Shown: positions 56,047 through 64,000 of the stretch, one piece after another
Position numbering within the stretch: the stretch's first letter is position 1
Layout of the letters: every line of letters starts with the position of its first letter
From: Robinsoniella peoriensis
GTDB lineage: Bacteria; Bacillota; Clostridia; Lachnospirales; Lachnospiraceae
Direction of reading: 5' to 3'
DNA: 64,000 bases
Assembly: GCF_000797495.1 (NCBI RefSeq)
Contig: NZ_JTGN01000005.1
Location: 243,107-307,106 of the forward strand
Translations under genes and position numbers: made by a program
The notes under the pieces: generated by a model
What the model was told of the DNA's origin: nothing
Seen by the model: the letters and a program-made list of their open reading frames with translations, nothing else
Databases searched by the model: none

Positions 56047-57801
56047 TCATTCCCTCAGCCTGAGTATTGACTGGTATAAATTCAACACTCCCATTCCCCA
56101 CTCTCTGTTGGGATAAATATAAGCCGGATTCCGATCGGCTCCCCGTAACAGATAAGTCTTGATGGAAGCAGAATTCATACTGAGATTATGTCCCTGCACA
56201 ATTCCCCACGACATCAAAACTGCAGCTGCACCTGCCACATGGGCTGCCGCAATTGAGCTACCCGACTGATATGTCATGGGAATTCCAGACTCTGACAGGA
56301 CACCGGAAATCCCCGGACCATATACGTCCACCCCGGGAGCCACCAGATTTGGTTTCAAAAAGTTAACCCTGTTAAATCCATAACCTGTATGAATATAAAG
56401 GCTGCCGTCCCTGTGATTATAAGCACCTACCGTTATGCTGCTGTACGTATTTCCCGGCTCGGTAATTGTGGTAAATGGATCAGGATTCAAAAAAACTGTA
56501 TGTTCTGTAATAAACCCAGTTATTGGAAGCCACATATGATAACTGCCTGTAATATAAAGAGAATTATATACCCGAATCCTCCATATCCCATGAGTCGGCG
56601 ACACAAAACGCATCATAATAAACTGGCTCCCGGATCCTTGCTCCGAAATTCCATAATGAACGGAAATCTGTGTATTTTCTAATGTGAAGGTAACCAGAGT
56701 ATCATTTTCTGAATCTAGCGGCAGCCTTTGAATGACCTGTCCTCCGGGTGATACAAATCCTACGGTATAAAGTTCAGGAGTGGATGCCCAAAGCTCCATT
56801 ACGAATCCTTTTTCATCCGTCCCCACAAGCAATTCAACATCTTCGTACTCCATATTCGATGTTATATTTCCAAGAAAATGATGATGTCTTCCCACTTCAT
56901 TCCCGGTTGCTACCACAGAAGCAAATCCCGTGATCAGATTTGTCCTCCTGAGCAGAAGCCCAAGCGGTGATGATCCTTCATGGCTTCCAAGATTAGTTCC
57001 AAGCCCAATACAGATAACCAGAGGCATTCTATAGCGTGCCGATACAAGAGCCAAATACTTTATCCCCATCATAATATCATTTTCCTGATATGCCACAGCA
57101 GAATCCTGAATGCAGTAAAAATCACGTAAATATTTTTTAGATTCTTTCAATTTTACAACTGCAATATTGCATTCAGGCGCTACTCCGATAAAATCAGAAT
57201 TTTCCGATTCCGAACCGGCTGCTATGCCTGCAATAAAAGTTCCATGTCCGTTTTCATCTATACTTGGAACAACAGACAGAGGCTGTTCCGAAGCCAGTGC
57301 CAGATTAATCTGTTCGTTGGTATATTCTGTTCCATAAATAATTGTATCATTTACCGTAAATCCCGGTATTCCAGGTGGCAGCTCATTAGTTCCATTTTCA
57401 GACGGCAGATTCTGATCCCAAATACCTAAAATACGGGACCTTCCATCCACATGCCTAAATAATGGATTCCGGTAATCAATGCCCGTATCAATAAAACCTA
57501 TAATGGTGCCCTGCCCCCGCAGGTTCAAAACAGGCTGATTAATTGTTTCAATAATACCGGAAGCTTCCAGACTTGATGTGTCTAGTAGCGTATAAAGTTT
57601 CGGGATGGAAAAATATTTATATTTGTGCGTGGTAATTGGGACTGCATCTTCCATAGGAACATACAGGATAGAAAACTGACTGTCCGCATAATCTGCACAT
57701 GCCCCCGTATTATCCTTAAGGACACCGTCTAAATCATAGGTGTTGTTTGATATAATAAAATCAGCAAATTCCTCTGATGCTACATTTTTCTGGCACTCCA
57801 T
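56047..57801 (-). CDS. S8 subtilisin-family protease (Csp-like)
   Basis: A 584-residue serine protease. The triad is intact: Asp105 (GFIDTGIDY), His186 (DENGHGTFIAG) and Ser516 (YQSGSSIAAAHV); the oxyanion Asn301 lies in ATGNE. An insert of about 140 residues between Asn301 and the Ser region forms the jelly-roll typical of clostridial Csp-type proteases. No signal peptide is visible. Csp proteins activate spore germination in clostridia; many Lachnospiraceae have several paralogues of unknown role. Confidence 0.88.
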   Translation of the reverse strand: MECQKNVASEEFADFIISNNTYDLDGVLKDNTGACADYADSQFSILYVPMEDAVPITTHKYKYFSIPKLYTLLDTSSLEASGIIETINQPVLNLRGQGTIIGFIDTGIDYRNPLFRHVDGRSRILGIWDQNLPSENGTNELPPGIPGFTVNDTIIYGTEYTNEQINLALASEQPLSVVPSIDENGHGTFIAGIAAGSESENSDFIGVAPECNIAVVKLKESKKYLRDFYCIQDSAVAYQENDIMMGIKYLALVSARYRMPLVICIGLGTNLGSHEGSSPLGLLLRRTNLITGFASVVATGNEVGRHHHFLGNITSNMEYEDVELLVGTDEKGFVMELWASTPELYTVGFVSPGGQVIQRLPLDSENDTLVTFTLENTQISVHYGISEQGSGSQFIMMRFVSPTHGIWRIRVYNSLYITGSYHMWLPITGFITEHTVFLNPDPFTTITEPGNTYSSITVGAYNHRDGSLYIHTGYGFNRVNFLKPNLVAPGVDVYGPGISGVLSESGIPMTYQSGSSIAAAHVAGAAAVLMSWGIVQGHNLSMNSASIKTYLLRGADRNPAYIYPNREWGMGVLNLYQSILRLRE

Positions 57802-57856
57802 GTAATTCTCCCGTACTGCTTTTTTTAAAATCTATGCTGAACTAGCTGGAAACATA

Positions 57857-57890
57857 CTAACCTTCCCAGAGCGCTTTTTGGCGGCACGCA
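57857..57890 (+). repeat. Fragment of the inner part of the long-hairpin repeat
   Basis: CTAACCTTCCCAGAGCGC and then TTTTTGGCGGCACGCA match the inner arm of copies 1 and 2 (for example 10358-10392). Only this arm is present, in the gap between protease and YfhO genes. Confidence 0.6.
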
Positions 57891-57981
57891 GTCTAAAAAT
57901 CTGTATACTTCACTGGTTAATTATGGTATTATTTTATTAATAAAAGATCCCGTTTACAATAATCAGAAAGGTTTTATAAAT

Positions 57982-60714
57982 ATGCTATCTTCGATGAAAA
58001 AGAACGACACAAAAAGTAAAGATGATTTTGGTATTCCCTATTACGCATTATACAGTATTTTATTTTTAATGATCGGCGGCATATGTTTTTTCTGCCTGTT
58101 TTCTCAGAATAAATCTCTGGTCTCTAATGGAGATGCCCTTAATCAGCATTTTTCTGCCCTTGGCTACTATGGAAAGTATTTACGGGGAATCCTAAGAACA
58201 TTTTTTGAAACGGGAAATCTGTCTATCCCCCTATGGGATTCTAAGCTGGGATTTGGTGCAGACGTAATCACTACTCTAAATTATTATGTAATCGGAGATC
58301 CCCTTACGCTGCTTTCGGCGCTTGTTCCAGCTTCTAAAACAGAGTATTTATATGGATTTTTAATTATTCTGCGGCTCTATCTGTCAGGTTTGGGATTTTT
58401 ATTATACTGCCGTGTTATGAAAAAAGATAGGCTCTCATCTATTTGCGGAGCATTTGTCTACACTTTTTCTGCATATGCACTGTATGCTTCCACAACACAC
58501 CCTTTTTTCGCTAATTCTATGATATACCTGCCTTTCCTGTTAATAGGAATCGAAAAAATATTTCAAAATAAAACACCTTATCTCTTTATAATCATGGTCT
58601 TTATTTCAGCACTCAGCAATTTTTACTTTTTCTACGTTTTAAGTATTTTAATTTTCATATATGCAGTGGTTCGCTTTTTTGATTATTACAAAGAACGCAG
58701 GGGACACCATTTTTTATTATGTCTGGGGCGCTTCAGTGGTTATTACTTTTCAGGTGTTCTGCTCTCCGGCATCTTATTACTGCCCGGTATCCTGGCTGCA
58801 TTATCTACCAGGCGCTTCAACATGGACAATGCCGTACCGTTGTTCTATCAATATAGTTACTACAAAAAGCTTCTGTTTGGTATTTTTACAGGTCAGGGTG
58901 CAGGGAACTGGACTTTCATTGGCTGCTCCATTATAACCTTTCCTGCGCTTGTCATTTTATTAATGCAGAGAAAAAAATACCGGAACCTGAAAGTCTGCTT
59001 CCTGATCCTGACAGGATTTCTGTTAATACCTTACATTGGTCATATTTTTAATGTTTTCTCCTATTCCATAAACCGTTGGAGTTATGCATATTGTTTTATG
59101 ATGGCATTTATCCTGGTGTGTATGATACCTGAGTTTTTACATATAACAAAGAAAAAATTCATACTGTTAACATGCATCACTGTCTGTTATCTCATACTCT
59201 GCAATACCATTGGAAGAAACACCGGGGACAGTTTTCTTAAATTTGGAACTTTACTGGTACTAACAGTTCTGGCTCTGCCACTGATATCTTTTCTATATAA
59301 GAATCAGTCTATCAGACCTCATCTGCGCGAGCCAATAACATATTTATCAATTCTCATATTGATTACCGCAGGAATTGCATGTTATGGATTTGACCAATTT
59401 TATTCGGAACACCCGGACGAAAGCAGATTCCACAACAGAGATGCAGCCTATTCCGTCATTGTGAATGAACCGCTCAGCACGCTAAATCAGTTAAATGATC
59501 CTGATTTCTTCCGCTATGAACTTATGGGACAGGCTTCGAATATCTCCCGTACTAACTCCGCCCTGCTAAACGGCTTAAATGGTATGGATTTTTATTATAG
59601 TATAGCAGATGAAAATGTGAGCAAATTTCTGTTTGAAGTATCAGGGTCCTTTCGCAGTACTAACTGCTATCGCGGATTGGACAATCGCATTATTCTGGAT
59701 TCCCTTGCAAATGTGAAATATCAGGTTACCGACAACACAACAAAAGAAAATCCATTTTACGGCTATGCATTGCTTCAAACACCTCAAGCCGGGACCTCGG
59801 CCTGCCAAATATACCAGAATCAGAATATGCTGCCCTTTGGATATACTTATGACAGTTATCTCCCCAGAGCGGATTATGAATCGCTTAGCCCTACACAAAA
59901 ACAGGCGGCGATGCTTCAGGCTGCTGTTCTGGATTCAGATACCGGTAATCTCAAAAAAGCGGAAGTTCAATATACCGATTTGAAAGTGCCATACAAAATA
60001 AAATCCTCTAAAAATGTAACTTATGAAAACGGGAGCTTTTATGTAAAAAAACCTTCTGCATCGGTAACATTTGTTTTTAATGGAATTCCGGACTCTGAAA
60101 ATTACCTTATCTTCCAGAATCTCCAATATAAAGGAGAAACTCAGAGCAAAAGTAAAAGTACAGAAACATCTGCCGAGATCACTGCTGCAGCAAACGATAT
60201 TACGAAAAGCCTGACCGTGTTGACTCCGGAATACCGCTGGTATGAAGGCCGAAACAACTATCTCTTAAACTTTGCTTACAGCAGCAGCCCCTTGAAAGAG
60301 ATCACGATTACATTTCAGCGTAAAGGTTCCTATACCTTTGATGATATCATTGTCAACTGCCAGCCAATGGATCATTATATTTCGCAGATAAACCTTTTGA
60401 AACAGGATTATCTTAAAAATACGGTATTTTCGCCTAACCGGATCAAGGGATCTATTCATTTGGATTCCTCCAGGCTCTTATGTATGACCATCCCTTATTC
60501 CAAGGGCTGGAGCGCCTATGTGAATGGCAATAAAACAGAACTTTACAGAGTAAATACTATTTATTCCGGAATTTTACTGGATGCAGGTGAGCATAAAGTG
60601 GAACTGAAGTATTTTACTCCCGGCTTGGGGGCAGGCATCTTTTGTTCTCTGCTGGGCATCATTTGCTTTATAGGTATTATACGATACCGGAAATTTCAGA
60701 ACAGGAGATCCTAG
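57982..60714 (+). CDS. YfhO-family membrane protein
   Basis: A 910-residue multi-pass protein of the bacterial YfhO family (GT-C-like topology). It has a first TM at about 25-42, about twelve more helices to residue 470, a long extracytoplasmic part (about 475-880) and a final TM (about 883-902). The conserved VSNGDALNQH near the start and the HPFFANSMIYLP segment fit the family. YfhO is involved in glycosylation of lipoteichoic acid or other wall polymers. Its stop overlaps the convergent AraC gene by 4 bp. Confidence 0.9.
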   Translation: MLSSMKKNDTKSKDDFGIPYYALYSILFLMIGGICFFCLFSQNKSLVSNGDALNQHFSALGYYGKYLRGILRTFFETGNLSIPLWDSKLGFGADVITTLNYYVIGDPLTLLSALVPASKTEYLYGFLIILRLYLSGLGFLLYCRVMKKDRLSSICGAFVYTFSAYALYASTTHPFFANSMIYLPFLLIGIEKIFQNKTPYLFIIMVFISALSNFYFFYVLSILIFIYAVVRFFDYYKERRGHHFLLCLGRFSGYYFSGVLLSGILLLPGILAALSTRRFNMDNAVPLFYQYSYYKKLLFGIFTGQGAGNWTFIGCSIITFPALVILLMQRKKYRNLKVCFLILTGFLLIPYIGHIFNVFSYSINRWSYAYCFMMAFILVCMIPEFLHITKKKFILLTCITVCYLILCNTIGRNTGDSFLKFGTLLVLTVLALPLISFLYKNQSIRPHLREPITYLSILILITAGIACYGFDQFYSEHPDESRFHNRDAAYSVIVNEPLSTLNQLNDPDFFRYELMGQASNISRTNSALLNGLNGMDFYYSIADENVSKFLFEVSGSFRSTNCYRGLDNRIILDSLANVKYQVTDNTTKENPFYGYALLQTPQAGTSACQIYQNQNMLPFGYTYDSYLPRADYESLSPTQKQAAMLQAAVLDSDTGNLKKAEVQYTDLKVPYKIKSSKNVTYENGSFYVKKPSASVTFVFNGIPDSENYLIFQNLQYKGETQSKSKSTETSAEITAAANDITKSLTVLTPEYRWYEGRNNYLLNFAYSSSPLKEITITFQRKGSYTFDDIIVNCQPMDHYISQINLLKQDYLKNTVFSPNRIKGSIHLDSSRLLCMTIPYSKGWSAYVNGNKTELYRVNTIYSGILLDAGEHKVELKYFTPGLGAGIFCSLLGIICFIGIIRYRKFQNRRS

Positions 60715-61610
60715 GTCCAGTCATTTTTCCTGTATTTTTCCGGTGAGATTCCATTCTGTTTGCGAAATGCCTTACAGTAGTAGCTTGCGTCATGGAAACC
60801 ACAGGCGTACGCTATTTCTGTAATAGATTGGGTTTCCTGTTTTAACAATTTCTTGCTTTGATTGATCCGGAATTCCAGAAGATAGCCAAAGGGTGTCATA
60901 TTCAGGATTCGATGGAAAAGCCTGTTACAGCTGCTCTTGCTGATATTCGCGGCATTTGCCATATCTTCCAGGGTAATTGATTCCGTATAATGTTTTTTAA
61001 TATACAGCATGATTTTCATAATGCTGTAATTGGAGGAATCTACCGGTGAAGATGATGCAGTACAAAGCCCCGGAATGTTTTGTATCATATCAATAAATAT
61101 CTGCTGTAATGAATGCTGTACTAAAAATTCTCTTTCAAAACCATTGGAAGCTGCCGCCTGATTCAGTTTGTGTATATGTGACAGACAGATCATTTCCCAT
61201 GAAGTGGATTGATTGAAAATATGATATGGAACACAGCCATTTTGCATAAGCGGAATAATATATTTGGCCGCTATTAAACTTTGCATGGTTTCTGAAATAA
61301 ATTCCGGTGCAAAAGTATAGCTGTAATAAACCGGATTTTCATTCTGGGCAGGTTTTACCTGATGCAGAACCTTGGAGTTAATAAAAACTGCTTCTCCAGG
61401 GCCCATCTCAAAAGTATCAGAACTTACCGAAAAATGAAAATGACCGGATTCAACATAGGTTAATTCAAAATCATTATGCCAATGCCAGGGGACGATACCC
61501 ATATCCAGATTAAGGGTAAGACCGGTGGATATCAGAATGGGATATATAGAGGTTCCATGTTCTTCTAACTGCTTCAATGTGTGATCCGTTTTTATAATAG
61601 GTGTTTCCAT
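60711..61610 (-). CDS. AraC-family regulator with cupin sensor domain
   Basis: A 299-residue regulator. The N-terminal cupin (WHWHNDFELTYVESG and FEMGPGEAVFINSKVLH) is followed by AraC helix-turn-helices (LEDMANAANISKSSCNRLFH; ACGFHDASYYCKAFRK). Such proteins sense sugars. It is divergent from the acetyltransferase/MATE pair, which may be its target. GAAAGGA precedes the ATG. Confidence 0.92.
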   Translation of the reverse strand: METPIIKTDHTLKQLEEHGTSIYPILISTGLTLNLDMGIVPWHWHNDFELTYVESGHFHFSVSSDTFEMGPGEAVFINSKVLHQVKPAQNENPVYYSYTFAPEFISETMQSLIAAKYIIPLMQNGCVPYHIFNQSTSWEMICLSHIHKLNQAAASNGFEREFLVQHSLQQIFIDMIQNIPGLCTASSSPVDSSNYSIMKIMLYIKKHYTESITLEDMANAANISKSSCNRLFHRILNMTPFGYLLEFRINQSKKLLKQETQSITEIAYACGFHDASYYCKAFRKQNGISPEKYRKNDWT

Positions 61611-61813
61611 TTACATATTCCTTTCGCACTATGCCTGATCTGGCTTTACTAGTGAGCCTATTCGGGAGCTTTCTGACAATATATTTATAAAAAATGACAT
61701 TATCACTATATAAACAAATAAATATTAGTAATATAATACCATAAGGTCCGTAAAAGGAACAGCATAAAATAATATGAAAAAATAATACAAAACAGTGTAA
61801 GGAGGATATACGA

Positions 61814-62437
61814 ATGGATAATATTGAAAGAAGAGATCGGGAAATGCCGTATATTTCAGATGATGCGGTATTTGAGGAACAAAAAATAACCAGAAAACTT
61901 TTACAGGAATTTAATTTTATGGATCGGTCAGATTTTGACGGTCTTGGTAAATTAGTAAAACAGATACTTGGAAAATCCGGAGAGGGCACTTTTATTAATC
62001 CACCTTTTTATTGTGATTATGGAAGCCATATTGAAGTAGGTGACAATTTTTTTGCTAATTATAATTGCAGCATTATCGATGTGGCTAAAGTGACGATAGG
62101 TAATAATGTAATGTTAGCGCCAAATGTTGCAATTTACACAGCTGGACATCCGATTCACCCTGATTCCAGAAATTCCGCGTATGAATACGGAATAAAGGTA
62201 ACCATTGGCAGTAATGTCTGGATTGGGGGAAATGTTGTAATCAATCCCGGAGTGACCATTGGGGATAATGTAGTAATCGGAGCAGGAAGTGTAGTTACCA
62301 GAGATATTCCCGCTAATGTAGTAGCTGTTGGAAATCCCTGCAGAGTAATGAAACAGATTACGGAAAATGACCGCAAATATTATTATAAAGATAGAGAATT
62401 CGATGAGGAAGCATGGGCAAATATCTCCGGAAAGTGA
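61814..62437 (+). CDS. Maltose/galactoside O-acetyltransferase (hexapeptide repeat)
   Basis: A 207-residue left-handed beta-helix acetyltransferase of the Maa/LacA type. The Mac domain at the N-terminus is followed by NPPFYCDYGSHIEVGDNFFANYNC, YTAGHPIHPDSR (catalytic His) and repeated hexapeptides ending NPCRVMKQI. It transfers acetyl from acetyl-CoA to sugars. AAGGAGG precedes the ATG. The MATE gene follows after 10 bp, so exported acetyl-sugar is conceivable. Confidence 0.94.
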   Translation: MDNIERRDREMPYISDDAVFEEQKITRKLLQEFNFMDRSDFDGLGKLVKQILGKSGEGTFINPPFYCDYGSHIEVGDNFFANYNCSIIDVAKVTIGNNVMLAPNVAIYTAGHPIHPDSRNSAYEYGIKVTIGSNVWIGGNVVINPGVTIGDNVVIGAGSVVTRDIPANVVAVGNPCRVMKQITENDRKYYYKDREFDEEAWANISGK

Positions 62438-62447
62438 TTAAGGTAAG

Positions 62448-63866
62448 ATGAAAAATTTAAAAAGTATGATCCCTGCAAAAGGGGGATTTTATGGTAATCT
62501 CTTAGCCCTTGTGTTTCCGATTGCATTCCAGAATCTAATGACCGCTGCCGTGAGTGCGGCGGACGTTGTTATGGTAGGGGTTGTAAGCCAGACTGCGCTG
62601 TCTGCAGTCTCCCTGGCGAGCCAGGTTCAATTTGTCCTCAGCCTGTTTTATGCAGGTCTTACCATAGGGACAACAATTCTTGCCGCCCAGTATTGGGGTA
62701 AAGGTGATAAGTCCGTGGTGGAACAAGTTCTTGGGATTTCTATTAAATTATCACTTGTCATCTCAGTCCTGTTTGCCGTTGGAGCGATTTTTTTCACCGG
62801 ACAGCTGATGATGATTTTTACATCTGATCCCGAACTGATAGCTACGGGGATTCCTTACTTAAGAATCGTGGGAATTTCTTATCTGTTTACCAGTGTTTCC
62901 CAGATATATCTCTGCATTATGAAAAATACCGGCAAGGCATTGTTAAGTACTATTATCAGTTCCACTGCTATGATTTTAAATATTTTATTAAATGCAGTAT
63001 TTGTATTTGGCCTTTTCGGCGCTCCTAAATTAGGTGTAGCGGGCGTGGCTATTGCAACAACTATTTCCCGGGCAGTGGAACTAATCTGGTGCATCGCAGA
63101 ATCCCTCAAAGAAAATAATATTCACATTCGAATCAAATATATTATAAAAAATAATTGGGAACTGTTTAAAGATTTTATGCACTATTCTACACCTGTATTA
63201 GGAAATGAGCTGGTATGGGGTTGTGGGTTCACCATGTATTCCGTTATTATGGGACATCTTGGAAGTGATGCTGTAGCGGCAAATTCCATTGCCAATATCG
63301 TTAAAAACCTAGCAATCTCTCTTTGCATCGGTGTCAGCAGCGGAGGTGCAATTCTACTTGGAATCGAGTTAGGAAAAAGAGATTTAAAACTGGCTAAACT
63401 ATATGCTGCCAGGCTTTGTAAACTTTCCCTGATTACCGGTGTGATCGGCGGAGGCATTATACTTGCCGCCAGACCCTTTATCCTGGATTTTGCATCTTTA
63501 TCTGATCTGGCAAGAGGATACTTAAGTACGATGCTGTATATCTGTTCCTATTACGTTATTGGGAAGTCAATCAATTCTACTATTATCGCGGGGATCTTCT
63601 GTGCCGGAGGGGATACTAAATTTGGATTTATCTGCGATACCATTGATATGTGGCTGTTTGCAGTCCCTTTGGGACTTTTATGTGCATTCATTTTCAACCT
63701 GCCGGTTGGCTGGGTATACTTTATCATCAGTATGGATGAACTTGTAAAGCTGCCATTCGTATACCGGCATTACAAGAAATACCTCTGGCTTAAGAATATT
63801 ACACGGGAGTTTGACAACATTAATCCTGATGGAGACTTAGCAGCAATTAAAAAAAAGGCGGTATAG
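62448..63866 (+). CDS. MATE-family efflux transporter
   Basis: A 472-residue transporter with twelve predicted TM helices in two MatE repeats (VFPIAFQNLMTAAVSAADVVMVG; STPVLGNELVWGCGFTMYSVIMG). It exports drugs or metabolites using a cation gradient. It is co-transcribed with the acetyltransferase and ends in a strong terminator that overlaps its last codons. Confidence 0.94.
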   Translation: MKNLKSMIPAKGGFYGNLLALVFPIAFQNLMTAAVSAADVVMVGVVSQTALSAVSLASQVQFVLSLFYAGLTIGTTILAAQYWGKGDKSVVEQVLGISIKLSLVISVLFAVGAIFFTGQLMMIFTSDPELIATGIPYLRIVGISYLFTSVSQIYLCIMKNTGKALLSTIISSTAMILNILLNAVFVFGLFGAPKLGVAGVAIATTISRAVELIWCIAESLKENNIHIRIKYIIKNNWELFKDFMHYSTPVLGNELVWGCGFTMYSVIMGHLGSDAVAANSIANIVKNLAISLCIGVSSGGAILLGIELGKRDLKLAKLYAARLCKLSLITGVIGGGIILAARPFILDFASLSDLARGYLSTMLYICSYYVIGKSINSTIIAGIFCAGGDTKFGFICDTIDMWLFAVPLGLLCAFIFNLPVGWVYFIISMDELVKLPFVYRHYKKYLWLKNITREFDNINPDGDLAAIKKKAV

Positions 63867-63894
63867 CGCATCATGCTATACCGTCTGTTTTTTT
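63857..63894 (+). terminator. Terminator of the acetyltransferase/MATE operon
   Basis: GGCGGTATAGC pairs with GCTATACCGTC around a short loop and is followed by TGTTTTTTT. The stem begins within the last codons of the MATE gene, and the A-rich flank lets it act weakly on the minus strand as well. Confidence 0.88.
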
Positions 63895-63918
63895 ATCTTC
63901 TGTTATATATCTTCTGTA

Positions 63919-63962
63919 TTTGAATTACTTTTGAACTACTTTTGAACTACTTTTAAACTACT
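63919..63962. repeat. Four 11-bp tandem repeats
   Basis: Four consecutive units close to TTTGAACTACT (63919-63929, 63930-63940, 63941-63951, 63952-63962). They overlap the stop codon of the partial minus-strand gene. They look like slippage duplication at a gene end. Confidence 0.65.
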
Positions 63963-64000
63963 TCTACTTTTACTTTTGTGCTCTTTCCATTGCTGGTTTT
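63953..64000 (-). CDS. Partial gene, C-terminal 15 codons only
   Basis: Reading in from the right edge on the minus strand gives KTSNGKSTKVKVEVV and a TAA stop at 63953-63955. The alternating Lys/Val strand looks like a real protein end. Too little is visible to name a family. Confidence 0.35.
   Translation of the reverse strand, partial: KTSNGKSTKVKVEVV

Noticed and set aside
63919-63962. CRISPR-like array
   Set aside because: Repeats are 11 bp, directly adjacent without spacers, and no cas gene is present.

Overview
The window looks like a chromosomal stretch of a gut-type Clostridia, most likely Lachnospiraceae (Blautia/Hungatella-like). The evidence is moderate-to-low GC, purine-rich AGGAGG ribosome binding sites, and many YesM/YesN-type two-component systems paired with LplA/LplB/LplC-type sugar ABC transporters. 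Several glycoside hydrolases, a cobalamin riboswitch and UroD-like proteins fit the same picture. No rRNA, tRNA, phage, conjugative or CRISPR genes were seen. The placement is inferred from gene content only.

Layout. 1-8841 (minus strand): a DUF2291 lipoprotein, an RbsA-type ATPase and an RbsC-type permease, then a response regulator, a histidine kinase and a membrane-anchored solute-binding protein, then the start of a second sugar-binding lipoprotein. The first and last genes have nearly identical promoters, each with two 21-bp-spaced direct repeats. 8903-11220: a PD-(D/E)XK (Rpn/transposase_31-like) nuclease gene beside a head-to-head pair of about 360-bp hairpin repeats. Related pieces lie at 8983, 49741, 54838 and 57857. 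11272-16595: a five-gene nickel/peptide ABC operon. 16781-19241: an arsenite-permease relic, then a BlaI/BlaR1 pair whose receptor has an unfamiliar extracellular domain.

19382-23321: a btuFCD vitamin B12 uptake operon with a CGGC-domain gene, under a cobalamin riboswitch and terminator. 23318-40304: a hemicellulose-use region with GH3, a UroD-like protein and GH29, then YesN/YesM regulators, then LplB/LplC/LplA-type transporter genes, GH52 beta-xylosidase, Fe-alcohol dehydrogenase and another UroD-like protein. 40392-41874: a TetR regulator and a methyltransferase sharing a 21-bp operator. 41990-49668: an Fbp/Phn-type ABC transporter with a TIM-barrel isomerase, PHP phosphatase and MgtC, divergent from a LacI regulator with strong palindromic operators. 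49951-55961: a beta-glucoside PTS, a GH140-like hydrolase, a GH1 6-phospho-beta-glucosidase and a second LacI regulator. 56047-64000: a Csp-like subtilisin, YfhO, an AraC regulator, an acetyltransferase, a MATE exporter, and the tail of another gene.

Most of the window is ordinary carbohydrate-uptake biology. The least explained features are the hairpin repeats, whose outer stems differ completely in sequence between copies yet stay self-complementary, next to a nuclease gene. After that come the duplicated 21-bp operators, the LacI translation start with a hairpin between Shine-Dalgarno and ATG, and the BlaR1-like receptor with a swapped sensor domain.
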